NCBI GenBank assembly: GCA_946902985.2
Contig: OX336388.2
Location: forward strand, 1,216,416,609-1,216,480,608
Reading direction: 5' to 3'
DNA: 64,000 bases
Source: Meconema thalassinum
Taxonomy: Eukaryota > Arthropoda > Insecta > Orthoptera > Tettigoniidae
Both the position numbers and the translations under genes were made by a program. Below, in pieces: positions 33,080-44,784 of this stretch (within the stretch, counting starts at the first letter, position 1; each line of letters starts with the position of its first letter). Below the pieces are notes generated by a model, which saw only the letters and a program-made list of their open reading frames with translations, ran no database searches and was not told the DNA's origin.

Positions 33080-33641
33080 ATTATTATTAAGATTTTCCTT
33101 TCAGGTTTTCACTACCTCCAATATTGACCAATAAAAACATTTACTTAGATACTGTATATTGATGTGCATTTTGCAAGGGTAACAGTTTGCTTAATAATGG
33201 GGTGGCATAACCCTTGTCATTGTCGCCTGTTGTTCGTCATTGTTGTTGGCTCCACCAGGGCATTGTCGTCCCGGCAGTCGGGCTATCTATTGCCAGCCAC
33301 CGTGGAGACTGGTCGTGTGGTGTTGCGTGCTTGGCGCGGGTAGATTTCAGTTATGACCCGAGTTTAAATAATTTGTTCTTCGGCCGAAGAAAGTAATATT
33401 CTGATTTCTGATTCTATGAGCCAGGCGGTGCTCAAGCTTAATTGATTTCATCTTCAATGTTTCAAGTGGAGGTTTCAACTTTTTCTACGCCACGATGGTG
33501 GTGTTAAGCGTTGCAAGTGGTGACTGTCTCATGTTGAACCTATTTTTCCCCGGCTCGCATCGTGTAGGTACTCAGCCAATTTAATTTTATTTTTGTGTGT
33601 CATTTCCCGCCCCAGGGTTGATTAGTTCTGTTAGGCAGTGT
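33080..33641. other. Intronic sequence, nothing assigned
   Basis: Mixed-composition sequence between the LINE and the SINE. No coding motif or inverted ends were recognised. Confidence 0.5.
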
Positions 33642-33654
33642 TGTGTTTTTTGGT

Positions 33655-33975
33655 CAAAAAACAACAAAGTCAACCCTTGGCACTATACAGCCCATGAAGG
33701 GCCTAGGCCGACCAAGCGACCGCTGCCCAGCCATTTGGCCTGCAGATATTGGGGTGACGCGTGATCAGCGCATCAGGTCCTCTCGGCCGTTAATCTTGGT
33801 TTTCGTGATCGGGGCGCTGCATCACTGTCAGACAGCTACTCAATTGTCCTCACAAGGCTGAGTGCACCCTGTTCCAACCCTCACGTCAGTTTTAAAATCC
33901 CTGATGGAGCCGGGAATGGAACCCAGGGCCTCCGGGTAAGAGGCAGGCGCGCTACCCCAACACCACGGGGCCGGC
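33655..33975 (-). mobile_element. tRNA-derived SINE (family C)
   Basis: Flanked by TGTGTTTTTTGGT (33642-33654) and TGTGTTATTTGGT (33976-33988), one mismatch. Close relative of the copy at 23312-23637, with the same head-to-tail orientation on the minus strand. Confidence 0.9.
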
Positions 33976-34097
33976 TGTGTTATTTGGTGTTTGTTAGAAA
34001 TAACATTCATTTTAGGTTCCGTATTGACAGTATTATGTAAAAATAAGACTTTTCAATTTTTCTGCCTATTCAATACCTTTAATTTTAACAACTTTTA

Positions 34098-34140
34098 GGG
34101 GTACATGTTTCAGGCCCTACAATGGTCCCTTCCTCAGCCC
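34098..34140 (-). ncRNA. Minimal type I hammerhead-like motif, left arm
   Basis: On the minus strand: GGG, CTGAGGA, a stem-loop beginning AGG and ending CCT, GAAA, a two-base-pair stem III (C-AT-G), then UA and CCCC pairing back to GGG. Very short stem III is typical of Penelope-associated hammerheads. Stem I has an internal mismatch. Confidence 0.6.
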
Positions 34141-35701
34141 ATACTCCTTCATTTAGGACACATCTTAAATAAACAACATCGATGCTCTCAACATGATAAA
34201 AAATACGATGTACATATAAACAATTTAAAACACTAATTAAGAACTAATAAAAACAACATGCAAAGGTTATCAAACTCACAGGTACACTTATTGCACATGT
34301 TTGTATCCTGTGGTTATGAAGATGACATCATTTAACACTCATAACACCTTGTTGATACAAAAACTTGATGTGACGTTGAATTGTTCAATGTCTATAATTC
34401 TATTTTACTATACTCCTTAAAAGGCGTATTTATACTGTCTTTGAAGCATACTTAAAAACACTTCTTTCCTAACGATGTGACTGTTGGATGTATTGAAAAG
34501 CTATTGTTGAAAATTTTAGCCATGATTGAGTGCATCAAATGGATCATTTGGCGGTCTTATTTTGAAAAAATTGAAAAATTCTTCTGTCAACGGTACCTGA
34601 AATGAGTAACGCGAAAATATCTGACTACGAATCAGCAAGAAAAGGAAATATAAATGACAAATCATCCAAAGCTAAAGAAAAGTTTGAAAAATATACGGAA
34701 ACAAGTTAAGATCGGCGTTTAACATTGGGAGAGACGGCCTACAGAGTGAGGAAGGGGGGGGAGTGAGGGGGGAGGTTAAAGGAAGGGTAAAATAAAGGGT
34801 AAGGGAAACATGGTGAGATTAAGAAGGGATGGAAAACAAATGGTGCACCGTTTAAAAAAAACCTTAAACAGCCCCTGCCCCTCCCTTCCTCACTACATAG
34901 GCTGTCTCTCCCAATGCTAATCCAGTAGTGGCTAGCAGCTCACACTCAGTGGAGCACTGACCTCCCTGTGATCCTGCAACAGCTGTTTCATTTGACATCG
35001 GTAAGTCGCTTTTCAAATAACACGCACACAGTAAATGTCCTCTTTTCTTCAATTCTGCGATCAAACTACCGGTTTTCTTCTTCTGGGAGCAATATCCACA
35101 TTACGACTTGGAAACAAGACGGCGCCGATCCTAACTTGTTTCCGTATATTTTTCAAACTTGTCTTTAGCTTTGGATGATTTGTCATTTATATTTCCTTTT
35201 CTTGCTGATTCAAACTCAGATATTTTCACGTTACTCATTTCAGGTACCGTTGACAGAAGAATTTTTCAATTTTTTCAAAATAAGACCGCAAAATGATCCA
35301 TTTGATGCACTCAATCATGGCTAAAATTTTCAACAATAGCTTTTCAATACATCCAACAGCCACATCGTTTGGAAAGAAGTGTTTTTAAGTATGCTTCAAA
35401 GACAGTATAAATACGCCTTTTAAGGAGTATAGTAAAATAGAATTATAGACATTGAACAATTCAACGTCACATCAAGTTTTTGTATCAACAAGGTGTTATG
35501 AGTGTTAAATGATGTCATCTTCATAACCACAGGATACAAACATGTGCAATAAGTGTACCTGTGAGTTTGATAACCTTTGCATGTTGTTTTTATTAGTTTT
35601 TAATTAGTGTTTTTAATTGTTTATGTGTATATCGTATTTTTTTTATCATGTTGAGAGCTTCGATGTTGTTTATTTAAGATGTGTTCTAAATGAAGGAGTA
35701 T

Positions 35702-35744
35702 GGGCTGAGGACGGGACCATTGTAGGCCCCGAAACATGTACCCC
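35702..35744 (+). ncRNA. Minimal type I hammerhead-like motif, right arm
   Basis: Core CTGAGGA (35705-35711), stem II GGG...CCC, GAAA (35731-35734), C-AT-G stem III, UA then CCCC. The base pair closing stem II is C-C here (A-T in the left arm), so this copy may be impaired. Confidence 0.55.
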
Positions 35745-35819
35745 TAAAAGTTGTTAAAATTAAAAGTATTGAATAGGAGGAAAAATTGAAAAGTCTTATC
35801 TTTACATTTGGTGTTTGTT

Positions 35820-36368
35820 CATTCCTTGGTTTTCGTTGTTGTATTTTTGCTTATTCAAGAATATATTTGTCATTTATTTTAAACTTTTGGCATAACTTCC
35901 TTTTGCCTTTTCCCCTTACCCACGCCTCCGGGCAAAATTCCCAGCACACCACTCAATGGGCATTCTGCCCCAAGTCCCCTCTCCCTGTCTCAGGTAGCTT
36001 AAAATCTAGGCAGGGGGATGGCGGAACTTATCTTTCTCTAGGACGGGACCCCTTCCGGACCAAAGGTGGATACATCATACACATGTTATTGGGTCATTCA
36101 AAATAACCTACTAAAATAATATGCAACATTTGTTGGACCTAATATTTACCGCCACATTTGCAAGAAAGGTCCATCTTCCTGCCATTTTACAGCAATGAAA
36201 AATACCATTACAAATTCCAAGCAGCAAACATTACAAAATAAATGTCTCGGTGCACCATTGCACCAAGCCCACTACGAGTGAATCTCGCCAGTGGGCAAAG
36301 TGTTATGCCATGCACTCAGGGAGATTAAAGTACATGTAAGTAGTGAAGTGTAAGCAAAAACAACCTAC
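35820..36368. other. Intronic sequence next to the FPGS exon, nothing assigned
   Basis: A pyrimidine-rich block near 35900-36060 resembles a degraded repeat. No coding exon was seen. Confidence 0.5.
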
Positions 36369-36539
36369 CTGATGCTCAACTGACTGGGCCTTCAATACCT
36401 CCAAAGCTTCCTTTGACTGCTGGACAGTAAATGCGATACTTCCTGGCTTCATAATACCAGCCTTCTGCCATGCAATATCTTCAATTCTATCTCCTAGCAA
36501 GCTTATATGGTCCAAGCCTAGTGATGTAATTCCCACAGC
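36369..36539 (-). CDS. FPGS: Folylpolyglutamate synthase exon (upstream)
   Basis: Minus-strand translation gives AVGITSLGLDHISLLGDRIE, then IAWQKAGIMKPGSIAFTV and EALEVLKAQSVEHQ. This is the highly conserved GITSLG.DH..LLG...IAWQK.GI block of FPGS, in the nucleotide- and glutamate-binding core. The donor CAG|GTAGGT at 36368 is close to consensus and ends in phase 0, matching the next exon. The acceptor is either GCAG| (exon to 36539, 57 codons) or ACAG| ten bases further out (exon to 36549). Upstream exons were not found. The gene must extend to the right on the minus strand, into the LINE-rich region or beyond the window. Confidence 0.92.
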
Positions 36540-36919
36540 CTGCACTTTCCTGTACACACACACACACATAACCTTAAAATTATTCATACAAAATAGCACA
36601 AAATCCCAGGAAGAAAAGGAAAGTTGCAAAAAAATAAATGGAAATGGAGAGAAGGAGCTGTATAATCCCTGCATTTTTAGCCTATGTTCACTATATGAAA
36701 TACAGGCTTATGAGATCACCTTAGTTATTGAGGTTATAAGTGGTGGAACAGCAAGGTCATCTGCCCCTTAAGATCATCTTGTGTGTGTGTGTCTCTTTCC
36801 CTAATAAAATGTGTTTCTTTCCCTAATAAAATCTAAACAACTGGAGTACTCTCAATGAAACTCAATAAGGACTTACTACTACCTCATCCAACCTCGACCG
36901 TGCCTTTTAAATGTTAATA
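36540..36919. other. Upstream FPGS intron start, short CA and GT repeats
   Basis: Contains (CA)n near 36553-36568 and (GT)n near 36780-36790, otherwise unremarkable. Confidence 0.5.
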
Positions 36920-37369
36920 AGTATGATCAATCCAATGTGGTGGCCACTGGTATTCAATATCAACCTGAAATTGTGTACGATGATAGAGGATACCAAGATA
37001 AAGTCACCTATATGACTTCCAAGAAACTGGTAAGAACAAAACCAATATGGCAGCCAAGCTTAGTTTTAATATTTAAATGGACTTGGCTCAAACAAGCGCA
37101 GTAAATCTTTACATAAGGCTTAATGTACTGGCAATCAATTTAATTCAATTGTCTTGGTGAACTCAAGATGGTGGCTGTGCATTATTTTAAAATTATGTTT
37201 TTATTTCTTGTGTCCTAATAAAGCGATTGAAGTGAAAGTTTGTATAATGAACCATCATAATAATCTTCCATCTACTGGTACAGTATATACTCTATGGCCT
37301 ACATATAAGACAAACCAACATAGCAGCCATGCAATATATTTCACCGATTCTCAATATCTACGATTATAT
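36920..37369. repeat. Diverged dispersed repeat (copy 1)
   Basis: Shares order and wording with 41640-42010 (GATAGAGGA, GGCAGCCA, TTCAAGATGG.G, TTGTATAATGAA blocks). The LINE at 37370-41368 separates the two, as if it had inserted within a tandem or dispersed AT-rich repeat. Confidence 0.6.
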
Positions 37370-40300
37370 TCATCATCATCGGTTTGCAGTCCTAAGACTG
37401 ATCAGTTGCCATAAAAATATGTCCAGATCGTCCTGTCATTTGCCGCTTCCTGCATCGAATTATAATGCTGTGTTTGGATGTCGTTTAGGATTTGTTTAAG
37501 GAAGGTATTTCTAGGTCTTCCTCGTGGATATTTTCCCTCAATGAACCTTTCTGCGACAGTTCTCATTAAATTGGAGGGCGCATTGTGTGACCCTACCATG
37601 CAAGACGACGTTTACGGATTGTGCGAAGAATTGATCTCCGTTGGTTCACGGTGTCGAGAACCGTGATGTTCGATATCTTGTCTCTCCACGTCACATTTAT
37701 CATCTTACGATAGCACCACATCTCAAAAGCTTCAAGACTGTTCTTTTCATTTTTATTTAGTGTCCACGTTTCACAGGCATACAATGCAACTGTCCATACA
37801 AAATCATGTAGCATTCTCATTCGGAGGGAAAGCTTAAGCCAACTGGTACACAGTAATCTCCTCTTCTGTATAAAAGCTAGTTTTGCCTGAGCAATGCAGC
37901 ATTTAACCTCAGTGATGCACCTTCCGTCCTCTGCAATCTTTTGACCTCGGTAAGTGAAGGATTTGGCTTGTTGTATGTCCGAGTTGTTAATCTTTAATCG
38001 AAGAGGTTTTGGAGATTTTGAAACTGTCATGCATTTTGTCTTTGAGGTGTTTATTTCCATGCAACTCTTGACAGCATTGCCTGCTAAGTATTAGATGGGC
38101 TGCCAGCTAGAATAGCCTGATCATCTGCGAACTTAATTACATTTATGGGTATTCCATTGATCTTCACTCCTAAACACGTGTCTTCTAAAGCTTCTGCCAT
38201 CAACTCACCAAAAGCATTAAACAGAATTGGGGAGAGAGGACATCCTTGTCTTACTCTTTTTCTGATAGGAACTGGATTAGCAAGATCTTCTCTTAAACGT
38301 ACAATTGCATTTTGACCATTATAGAGGACCCATATGACAGAGTTGTTTTTCGACTTCTATGCTCCTTAATAATGGGAATAGTTAATGCCAGAAAACTCTA
38401 TCAAATGCCTTTTCATAGTCAATGAAGCATATATACAGATTTCGGCTCCTGCTCATCATACGTTCTCCGAGGATTCTAAGAATGCCAATGGCATCTCGGG
38501 TACCAACTCCTCGACGGAAACCAAACTGTGTTTCTTGGATGTAGCCATAGACTGCCCCTTCCACTCTTTTCTTTATGATTTGGATCATAATTTTGGATGC
38601 ATGAGGAATCAAACTAATTGTTCTGTACATACTGCAGTTGGTTGTATTTGCTTTCTTTGGTATAGGGACCATGATGGAGTTTCGAAATTCAGATGGCCAA
38701 ATACCCTTTTCGTAGATTGTTTGCGATAGGTCATTTAGTTTTTCAATAATTATATCATCAGCAGACTTGATTAGTTCACTAGTGATGTTATCGATGCCTG
38801 AAGCTTTCTCTTTTGGTAATGACCTCATTGCCAACTCAAATTCACTTTTAGTCACAAACAAAGGTACAACTAAACTTGTATGTGACTCATTTGTATGTAC
38901 GTACTCTAATTCTTCATTGTACAGAGTCTTAATGTACATTTCCCAGTGGTTCCTTATTTGTGTTTCATCAGTAATGATTGAACCTTAGTTGTCACGCAAT
39001 GCTGTGGTTAGAGTTCTTTTTGGTAAGTGGCATATTTTCCTTGCTGTTTTTAGTGCCAAGCTGCCCTTTCCATGCCTTTCCAGTTCTTCGCATTTTTGTA
39101 GGAGCCATTTTTCTTTGGCATTTCTACAGTCTCGATCTATTTAATTTTGAAGCCTTCTGTATGCTATTCTCCCTTCACTTGTATTGACCTGTTTCAGTCT
39201 CCTCCTTTCTTTGACCTGTGTTATCCACGGTTGTCTGGGAGTGCCTGATGGATTTCCCAGTACTTCTTCTGCAGCCTCTGGGATGGAGTTCTTAATTGTC
39301 AACCATTTGATATTGACATCCTGTGACGATGTGCCCGTGTCCAAAGCATCGTCTTCTCCAACCTTCCTAGTTATAGCTTCCCTGAATTCTGTACGCTTAA
39401 GTTCATCACATAAAGAAGTGGTGTTCCACTTTGGTCTGTTACTGGTCTTCATCAACATTTTCCACCTTAACCACAGTTTGATTCTTAACATATTGTGATC
39501 TGTGTTGGCGTCAGCTCCAGGTAGTGTCACAGACTTTTTTGTTTAATTTCTGTAACGATGTTTCACCAGTATGAAATCTATTTGGCATCGAAAATGATCT
39601 CCTGGGCTCTTCCATTTATATAGGCGTCTTGGTAGGGCTTTAAAGGTGTTCGTTATCACATATCCTTCTTGTTTGCAGAAATCTATTAGTCTCTGGCCTC
39701 TCTCATTCCTTCTTCCTAACCCAAATTGTCCAACACATGGGTTTTCAGAACCTTCACCGACTATGGCATTCCAGTCTCCCATGATGATGACATTGTCACT
39801 AGCTCTCGTGTGTTCCTGAAGGAAGTCTTCAACCTCATCATACATATCCTCGACTTCCTGATCTTCACTACTAGATGTAGGAGCATAGATCTGCAGGGCT
39901 TCCATCCACTCACTCGTCCAAAAATAGTGAAATAGTGAGCGTTTTATTTCAGAAAAGTGAAAAAAAAAAGTTGAGTTTTTGTATAAAAAGTGAGTAAATA
40001 GTGAGTCAACTCATAGCATTATTCGCATTTATGGCCGTAGGCCTATATCTGGTTCATAATTTTAACTTTTGTTGATATCTGTAGGCGCAATTAGGGGGGG
40101 GGGCCTTGGGTGGCTAAGCTCCCCAAAACAAACCATTGCCCCCCAAAAATGTGACAAAACTGTATTGAAATAGACAAAATTTTTAAGAATGTGTATCTGA
40201 AAAACAAATTGTGCCTATGTTAATAATATCTCTGAGTACTGTTTGTGATTTTTTCGTCGATCGCTGCACGGCTCCGGCTGTGGTATTTCACCATGGAAGC

Positions 40301-41368
40301 TTCTTATGCTTTCTAGCCGCCTGACTCGCTGCCGGCAGCGGTGGCAGAAAAACGAACTACCCATTCATGGGTATATTTTGGGTCATTTATCTGATTGTGC
40401 ACGAGACCAATTTTAACGCAGAATATGACCAGTTTTGAAAAAAAGTGAGAATAGTGAGTAATTTTTATCAAATACTGTAGGGAAAAAAGTGAGGCTGCTT
40501 TGAAAATAGTAAATAATAGTGAGAAAAGTGAGTCGCTGGAAGCCCTGGAGATCTGGACAATGACTGTGTCTACAGGAATTGATTTGAGTAGTATTGCCAT
40601 CAATCTGTGATTTATTACTATAACATATTTCAGAGCAACAGTAGCTTTTTTATCCAACAGGAGAATGAGACACCTCCTTGGCCTTTGAGACTTCCAGAGT
40701 GCACCACTCTATAATCATCACTTTGAAATTCCCCTTGATCAGGCAGTCTTGCTTCGCACAATCCTAATACACTGATACTGTGACCCATTGCCTCCATTTT
40801 GATGTTTTCTAGTTTACCTACTCTAAGCATTGTACGAACATTCCACGCAGCATTTTTTATGCAAGGTTTTCGCTTGATGACGACCTGGGAAGCCTTGCCT
40901 CCTCCCCTGGCGGGCCCAATTACCGGTTGACGCCAGTTTCCGGAGTTGCGAGCTACCGTTATCTTTGATATGTACATCTCATGGCATTTTCCTGGTAAAT
41001 TAAGTGAGGTGGTTTCCCCTTGCCTTCCTCACCAGCAATAGCCCATCTCGGGATAATTTGCGCCAGCCATTGTTCCACACCAACAGGATCTTCTGCCAGC
41101 CACGTTGGTGATACCAACCGTTGACTTATGTTCCTCCTCCTAGTATCTCCTTCAGGAGACGTTGCTGACCCATCTCCTTTGATTGATCGATTTTAGTGAC
41201 ATTTCCTTCACTAAGGGCCATCACCCTCCTAAGGTAGCTCGTCCGTCCTAAGCCGTTGGCTCCCTTAGGGTATCAGGTTATTTACCGCCGCCCAACATTC
41301 GACGTTCAGTCGCTGGCAGCACGATCTACTCCATTACCGTAGCAGGTTATCCTGGCCAGACTTAAACA
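37370..41368 (-). mobile_element. LINE, near full length, broken and split by a hAT MITE
   Basis: Minus-strand order: a GC-rich 5' region (about 40980-41368), endonuclease start 40977-40630 (WNVRTMLRVGKLENIKMEA, LGLCEARLPDQGE), endonuclease end 39885-39543 (GDWNAIVGEGS, QIDFILVKHR), then 39530-39141. Reverse transcriptase follows at 38939-38382 (EKASGIDNITSEL, IDYEKAFDRVFWH) with FADDQ near 38125. The C-terminal part is 38060-37402 (ACETWTL, PRGRPR). It ends in a (GAT)n tail at the left. Frameshifts separate most pieces. The flanks share a weak ATTATAT, so a target duplication is possible. Confidence 0.85.
39894..40547. mobile_element. hAT-type MITE inside the LINE endonuclease
   Basis: Inverted ends CAGGGCTTCCA and TGGAAGCCCTG with 8-bp duplications TAGATCTG (39886-39893) and GAGATCTG (40548-40555). 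Removal rejoins the LINE frame (VQIYAPTSSSEDQEVED). No transposase is encoded. The interior is rich in GTGAG motifs. Confidence 0.9.
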
Positions 41369-41639
41369 ATTATATGAGTCGTCTAGTATCAAAACCGGCC
41401 AAGTCACAAAATTTACGCAAATGAGTTAAGGTTATCAATTTGAAGTAGAAGTATAGCACTATCAGGCAAAACAAGAATATGCTTCAAAATCGTCCATGTC
41501 TTCATGTTATAGAGCACTGAATTCTTCGTCGTGCAACAAAATGGGCCAAGTCATGCAGGCAGTGCTTTCATAACCGGCCATGTCAAAGAACGAGTAGCAA
41601 TTATAATTTTAAAAATATATAATGAACCACCATTGTATT

Positions 41640-42010
41640 CTTCATTTTCTGGCATATAAAACAATCAAGGCAGCCAAGCAAAATATTTCACCGGTTCTCA
41701 ATATCTCCGAAACTATTACAGCAATCAATTTAAATTTTATACGGTGATAGAGGACTATTAAGTACCTGTGACTTTCAAAAATCTGATAAAGGCAATAACA
41801 TGGCAGCCATGCTATTTTTAAATATTTAAAATGGCTTTTCTGGCAATCTAGTCAATGTTTATTCACAGCTTCCATTTAATGTTGCTCAATTGTATTAAAA
41901 AATTCAAGATGGCGTCAGTTCAAAATTTTGAATATTAGTTTTATTATTTTTCGTATCCTATCAAGTGATCGAAGAGAAGCTTTGTATAATGAATATTATA
42001 ACGATCCTTA
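41640..42010. repeat. Diverged dispersed repeat (copy 2)
   Basis: Counterpart of 36920-37369. Common blocks in the same order, with many substitutions and indels. Confidence 0.6.
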
Positions 42011-42595
42011 CCTAATGCCACTGAAATCTGCAGCTTATTGTTTGCAGCTTATTTGTTGTAATTTATAGAAGTCATGTATATGACTTTTCTTAAAATTAGC
42101 TCCTATGACTCATTTCGATGTCATCTCGCTGAAGGAGTCATAAACCGCCACTGAAAGATATATTCTGGAATGTAAATTTTCATTGTAGTGGTGGTGGTAG
42201 ATTATATGCATGTGCAGTTCTGGAAGGGACACACTGATGTTCTATTGCACCAGTTTCTCAGTAAGTTGATAAACTAGTACCATGAACTAAATATTCTGGT
42301 ACGTACCCAATTCCTTAGTATTGTGCACACTGGAGGTGTGCTTATGTGAGTGAGAATTGTTGAAAGCTTTGATTTGGGACAGGGTATGCAATAGTACCAT
42401 AGTAAGATCATTTTGCTTTCTTAAAATATTTATTTTTATATTTATTGTCTCAAATGACTAAGTTTGAATATTGAGTTTCGAATCTGACATTGTTGTGCTA
42501 TACTTTATAACAATGTACGTCATGTATCAAAAGCTATTAAGTACATCACATTACAAATTCTTAATAGGTTGGAGAGGTTTTAAATGGAAAAAAAC
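42011..42595. other. AT-rich sequence, nothing assigned
   Basis: No motif recognised before the hAT terminal repeat at 42604. Confidence 0.5.
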
Positions 42596-42949
42596 AGTAG
42601 AATTAGTGATGTGGGCCAGGCAAATGACCAGTGGGCAGGACATCTATAAATGGGCATTTGCCCAAAGCAGTTTTAAGCACCCAAAATCTGGGCATAAAAT
42701 AAAACTTTTTGTTTTACTTTTTACTACTTGTGATTGTTACTAGAGCTTCTAAAACATAATAAAAACCATTAATCAAAGGTACATTTCATGGATAAACTAG
42801 TAATGCCCGAATATTGCTAATAATAATTTAATTATCCTGTGTCAATGTTGTCAATATCATCTAAATGGGAATTAAGTATATCTGGTTTGAATAAAACATT
42901 GTATTACTGAGTTACGCCTGCAGGCCTACTCATTTAAATGTAGGAAATG

Positions 42950-43270
42950 TAGGGGCACCTGTTACATCTGCTGCCACAGAGAGGACCTTTAGCACTTTTG
43001 GTTGGATTCATAGTAAAAAAAAGAAACAGACTTACATCTGAGAGGGCTGCCAAGTTGACTTATCTAGCCTACGATTGGAAGCTGATGAATGGGGAGAATG
43101 GAACATCTAAGCGTAAGCCCGACAATATAAGTGAAGAGACTCGTCAGAGTAATCCAGAACAAGGAGAAGAAACGAACGAATTATAGGCCTAGAGGAAGAT
43201 TCGGAATCAGAACTGTCAGAAGAATCTGAGCCAGAACTACTTGAAAGTTCAATAGAAAAAAGCGATGAAA
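42950..43270 (+). pseudogene. hAT transposase C-terminal dimerisation region
   Basis: Plus-strand translation gives PVTSAATERTFSTFGWIHSK and, after a frameshift at the A-run near 43015, RNRLTSERAAKLTYLAY. This is the hAT family dimerisation block near the protein's end, followed by an acidic Ser/Glu-rich tail. The tail is cut by the MITE at 43279 and resumes briefly to a stop near 43520. The catalytic domain is missing, so this is an internally deleted, dead transposase. Confidence 0.85.
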
Positions 43271-43278
43271 GAGATATA

Positions 43279-43499
43279 CAGGGTCTTTCACTCAAAGTGC
43301 GGCCGGCCCAGCGCTCTAGGTAGAACGTGCAGCTATAAAGGTCAGATGAGCATATCGCAGCGCGCTGCTGTCACCGCATGTCATAATTAAGATAAGGAAG
43401 GAAGTGCTGTTGGATTGATGCTTCAGACTCTCGACCCTAAGCTCAGTGAGCTGCCTCTACGCGCCACGCTGCTGGCCGCAATTTGAGTGAAAGACCCTG
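43279..43499. mobile_element. Mariner-like MITE, 221 bp
   Basis: Inverted ends CAGGGTCTTTCACTCAAA with TA on both sides (43277-43278 and 43500-43501). It interrupts the hAT transposase tail. No coding sequence. Confidence 0.9.
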
Positions 43500-43635
43500 T
43501 AGAAACAGAAGAAAGTGATTAAGATACCCAAGAACACAAAACGTTCATTTATTATTAATTTCATATTTAAATATATGTACCCCTCATGACCTCATTTGTT
43601 TCATTTTTAACTTATACAGTTAATATAATAGCATA

Positions 43636-44748
43636 ATAATAGCCTTGTCTGAACCATTTGATATCCGGACTGGACTTCGACAGGGAGATGGTCTATCACC
43701 ATTATTATTTAATTGTGTTCTTGAAAAGATCATGCGCGAGTGGAACAAAACTTGACCTCCAAATGTAAAGATTGGTACTAATATAAAACTGAATTGCTTG
43801 GCTTTTGCGGATGACCTCGCACTGCTTGCAACCAGTATAGATGAGGCTAAACACCAAATTGAAGAACTTGGGTCTATTGCAGCAAAAGTAGGACTTCAAA
43901 TTTCATTTGAAAAGACTGAAATAATGGCATCCTTTGATGTGGAAACACAAGCTATTACATTGATTAACAATAAAGAAATTAAAGTTGTACATAAATTTAA
44001 ATATTTAGGGGAGATTATAACATGGAATTTGAATAAGAAAGCGTCAATCGAAAATAGATCAACAAAGTTAAGACAAGCGCAATATATTACATGGTCTAGT
44101 TACAAAAAAAATCACTATCCATAAATGCCAAATTACGACATTACGAATCAGTTATTAAACCGGAAGCAATATATGCTTGTGAAACACTTTTCAAGTTAAA
44201 CACTCGATCAGTTACTGACACATTACAGAAGACTGATAGAAGAATTCTCAGAACTATAATTAATAAAAAACATCAGGTGGATGGTCAATGGCGTCTATTG
44301 CCATACGAAGTGGTTTATAAAGAAACTGAGTCTATAGTCGATACTACGCAAAAAACGCGAATTGCTTTTTTTTTGTTGTCATATCTCACGCCTGCTGGAT
44401 ACCAGACAAAAGTATTATTTAATTATTTTTTCAAAAGTAAAACAAAGAACTCTTGGTTTATGGAAATTCAAAATGATCTTGATTAACTTGGCTTGACAAT
44501 GTCCCAAATTGCTAACAAAGGTGAGAAGAATATCTTGAAAAACAAGAACATCCTACTTCCCTTAAAAACCTTTACCCGCAAAACTTACACCATAAGCGAT
44601 GCAGAGAGAGCGGCAAGGTCGACTAGAATGAAAATGTTTTGGGAAAAGAAGAAAAATAAAAAGATGAATCTTTAATATTGTTTTTGAGACATGTATATAC
44701 TTGTTTTGGTTAAGTGCTCCAATGAGGGCATAACATATGTAAATAAAA

Positions 44749-44779
<31 letters not shown>
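43636..44779 (+). mobile_element. 5'-truncated LINE with (AAAT)n tail
   Basis: Flanked by an 11-bp duplication ATAATAGCATA (43625-43635 and 44780-44790). Plus-strand pieces give GLRQGDGLSPLLFN, catalytic FADDLALLA (in the frame from 43798), QISFEKTEIM, FKYLGEIIT, then after frame breaks KLRHYESVIKPEA and a C-terminal MKMFWEKKK. The same blocks occur in the LINE at 27726-33066, so they belong to related families. Tail is (TAAA)n, 44740-44779. Confidence 0.88.

Positions 44780-44784
<5 letters not shown>

Larger units (their letters stand above)
33996..35805. mobile_element. Foldback element with Penelope-type hammerhead motifs
   Basis: Bounded by a perfect 14-bp duplication ATTTGGTGTTTGTT (33982-33995 and 35806-35819). 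Arms 34037-34717 and 35123-35805 are inverted copies of about 680 bp. The left side has 41 extra bases outside the arm. The centre (34718-35122) has shorter inverted blocks and a G-rich run. Each arm carries a short type I hammerhead-like core near its outer end, of the kind found in the terminal repeats of Penelope-like elements. No reverse transcriptase is encoded, so it would be non-autonomous. A DNA foldback transposon is the main alternative, but a 14-bp duplication is unusual for that. Confidence 0.75.
18719..36368 (-). other. Large TE-filled FPGS intron
   Basis: Bounded by the donor next to the 36369 exon and the acceptor next to the 18718 exon. It holds SINEs, three LINEs, a minisatellite and all three hammerhead elements of the window. 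No exon-like coding block was seen within it. Stretches with nothing assigned inside it are about 18719-19440, 20605-21100, 26890-27712, 33080-33640 and 35820-36368. Confidence 0.85.
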
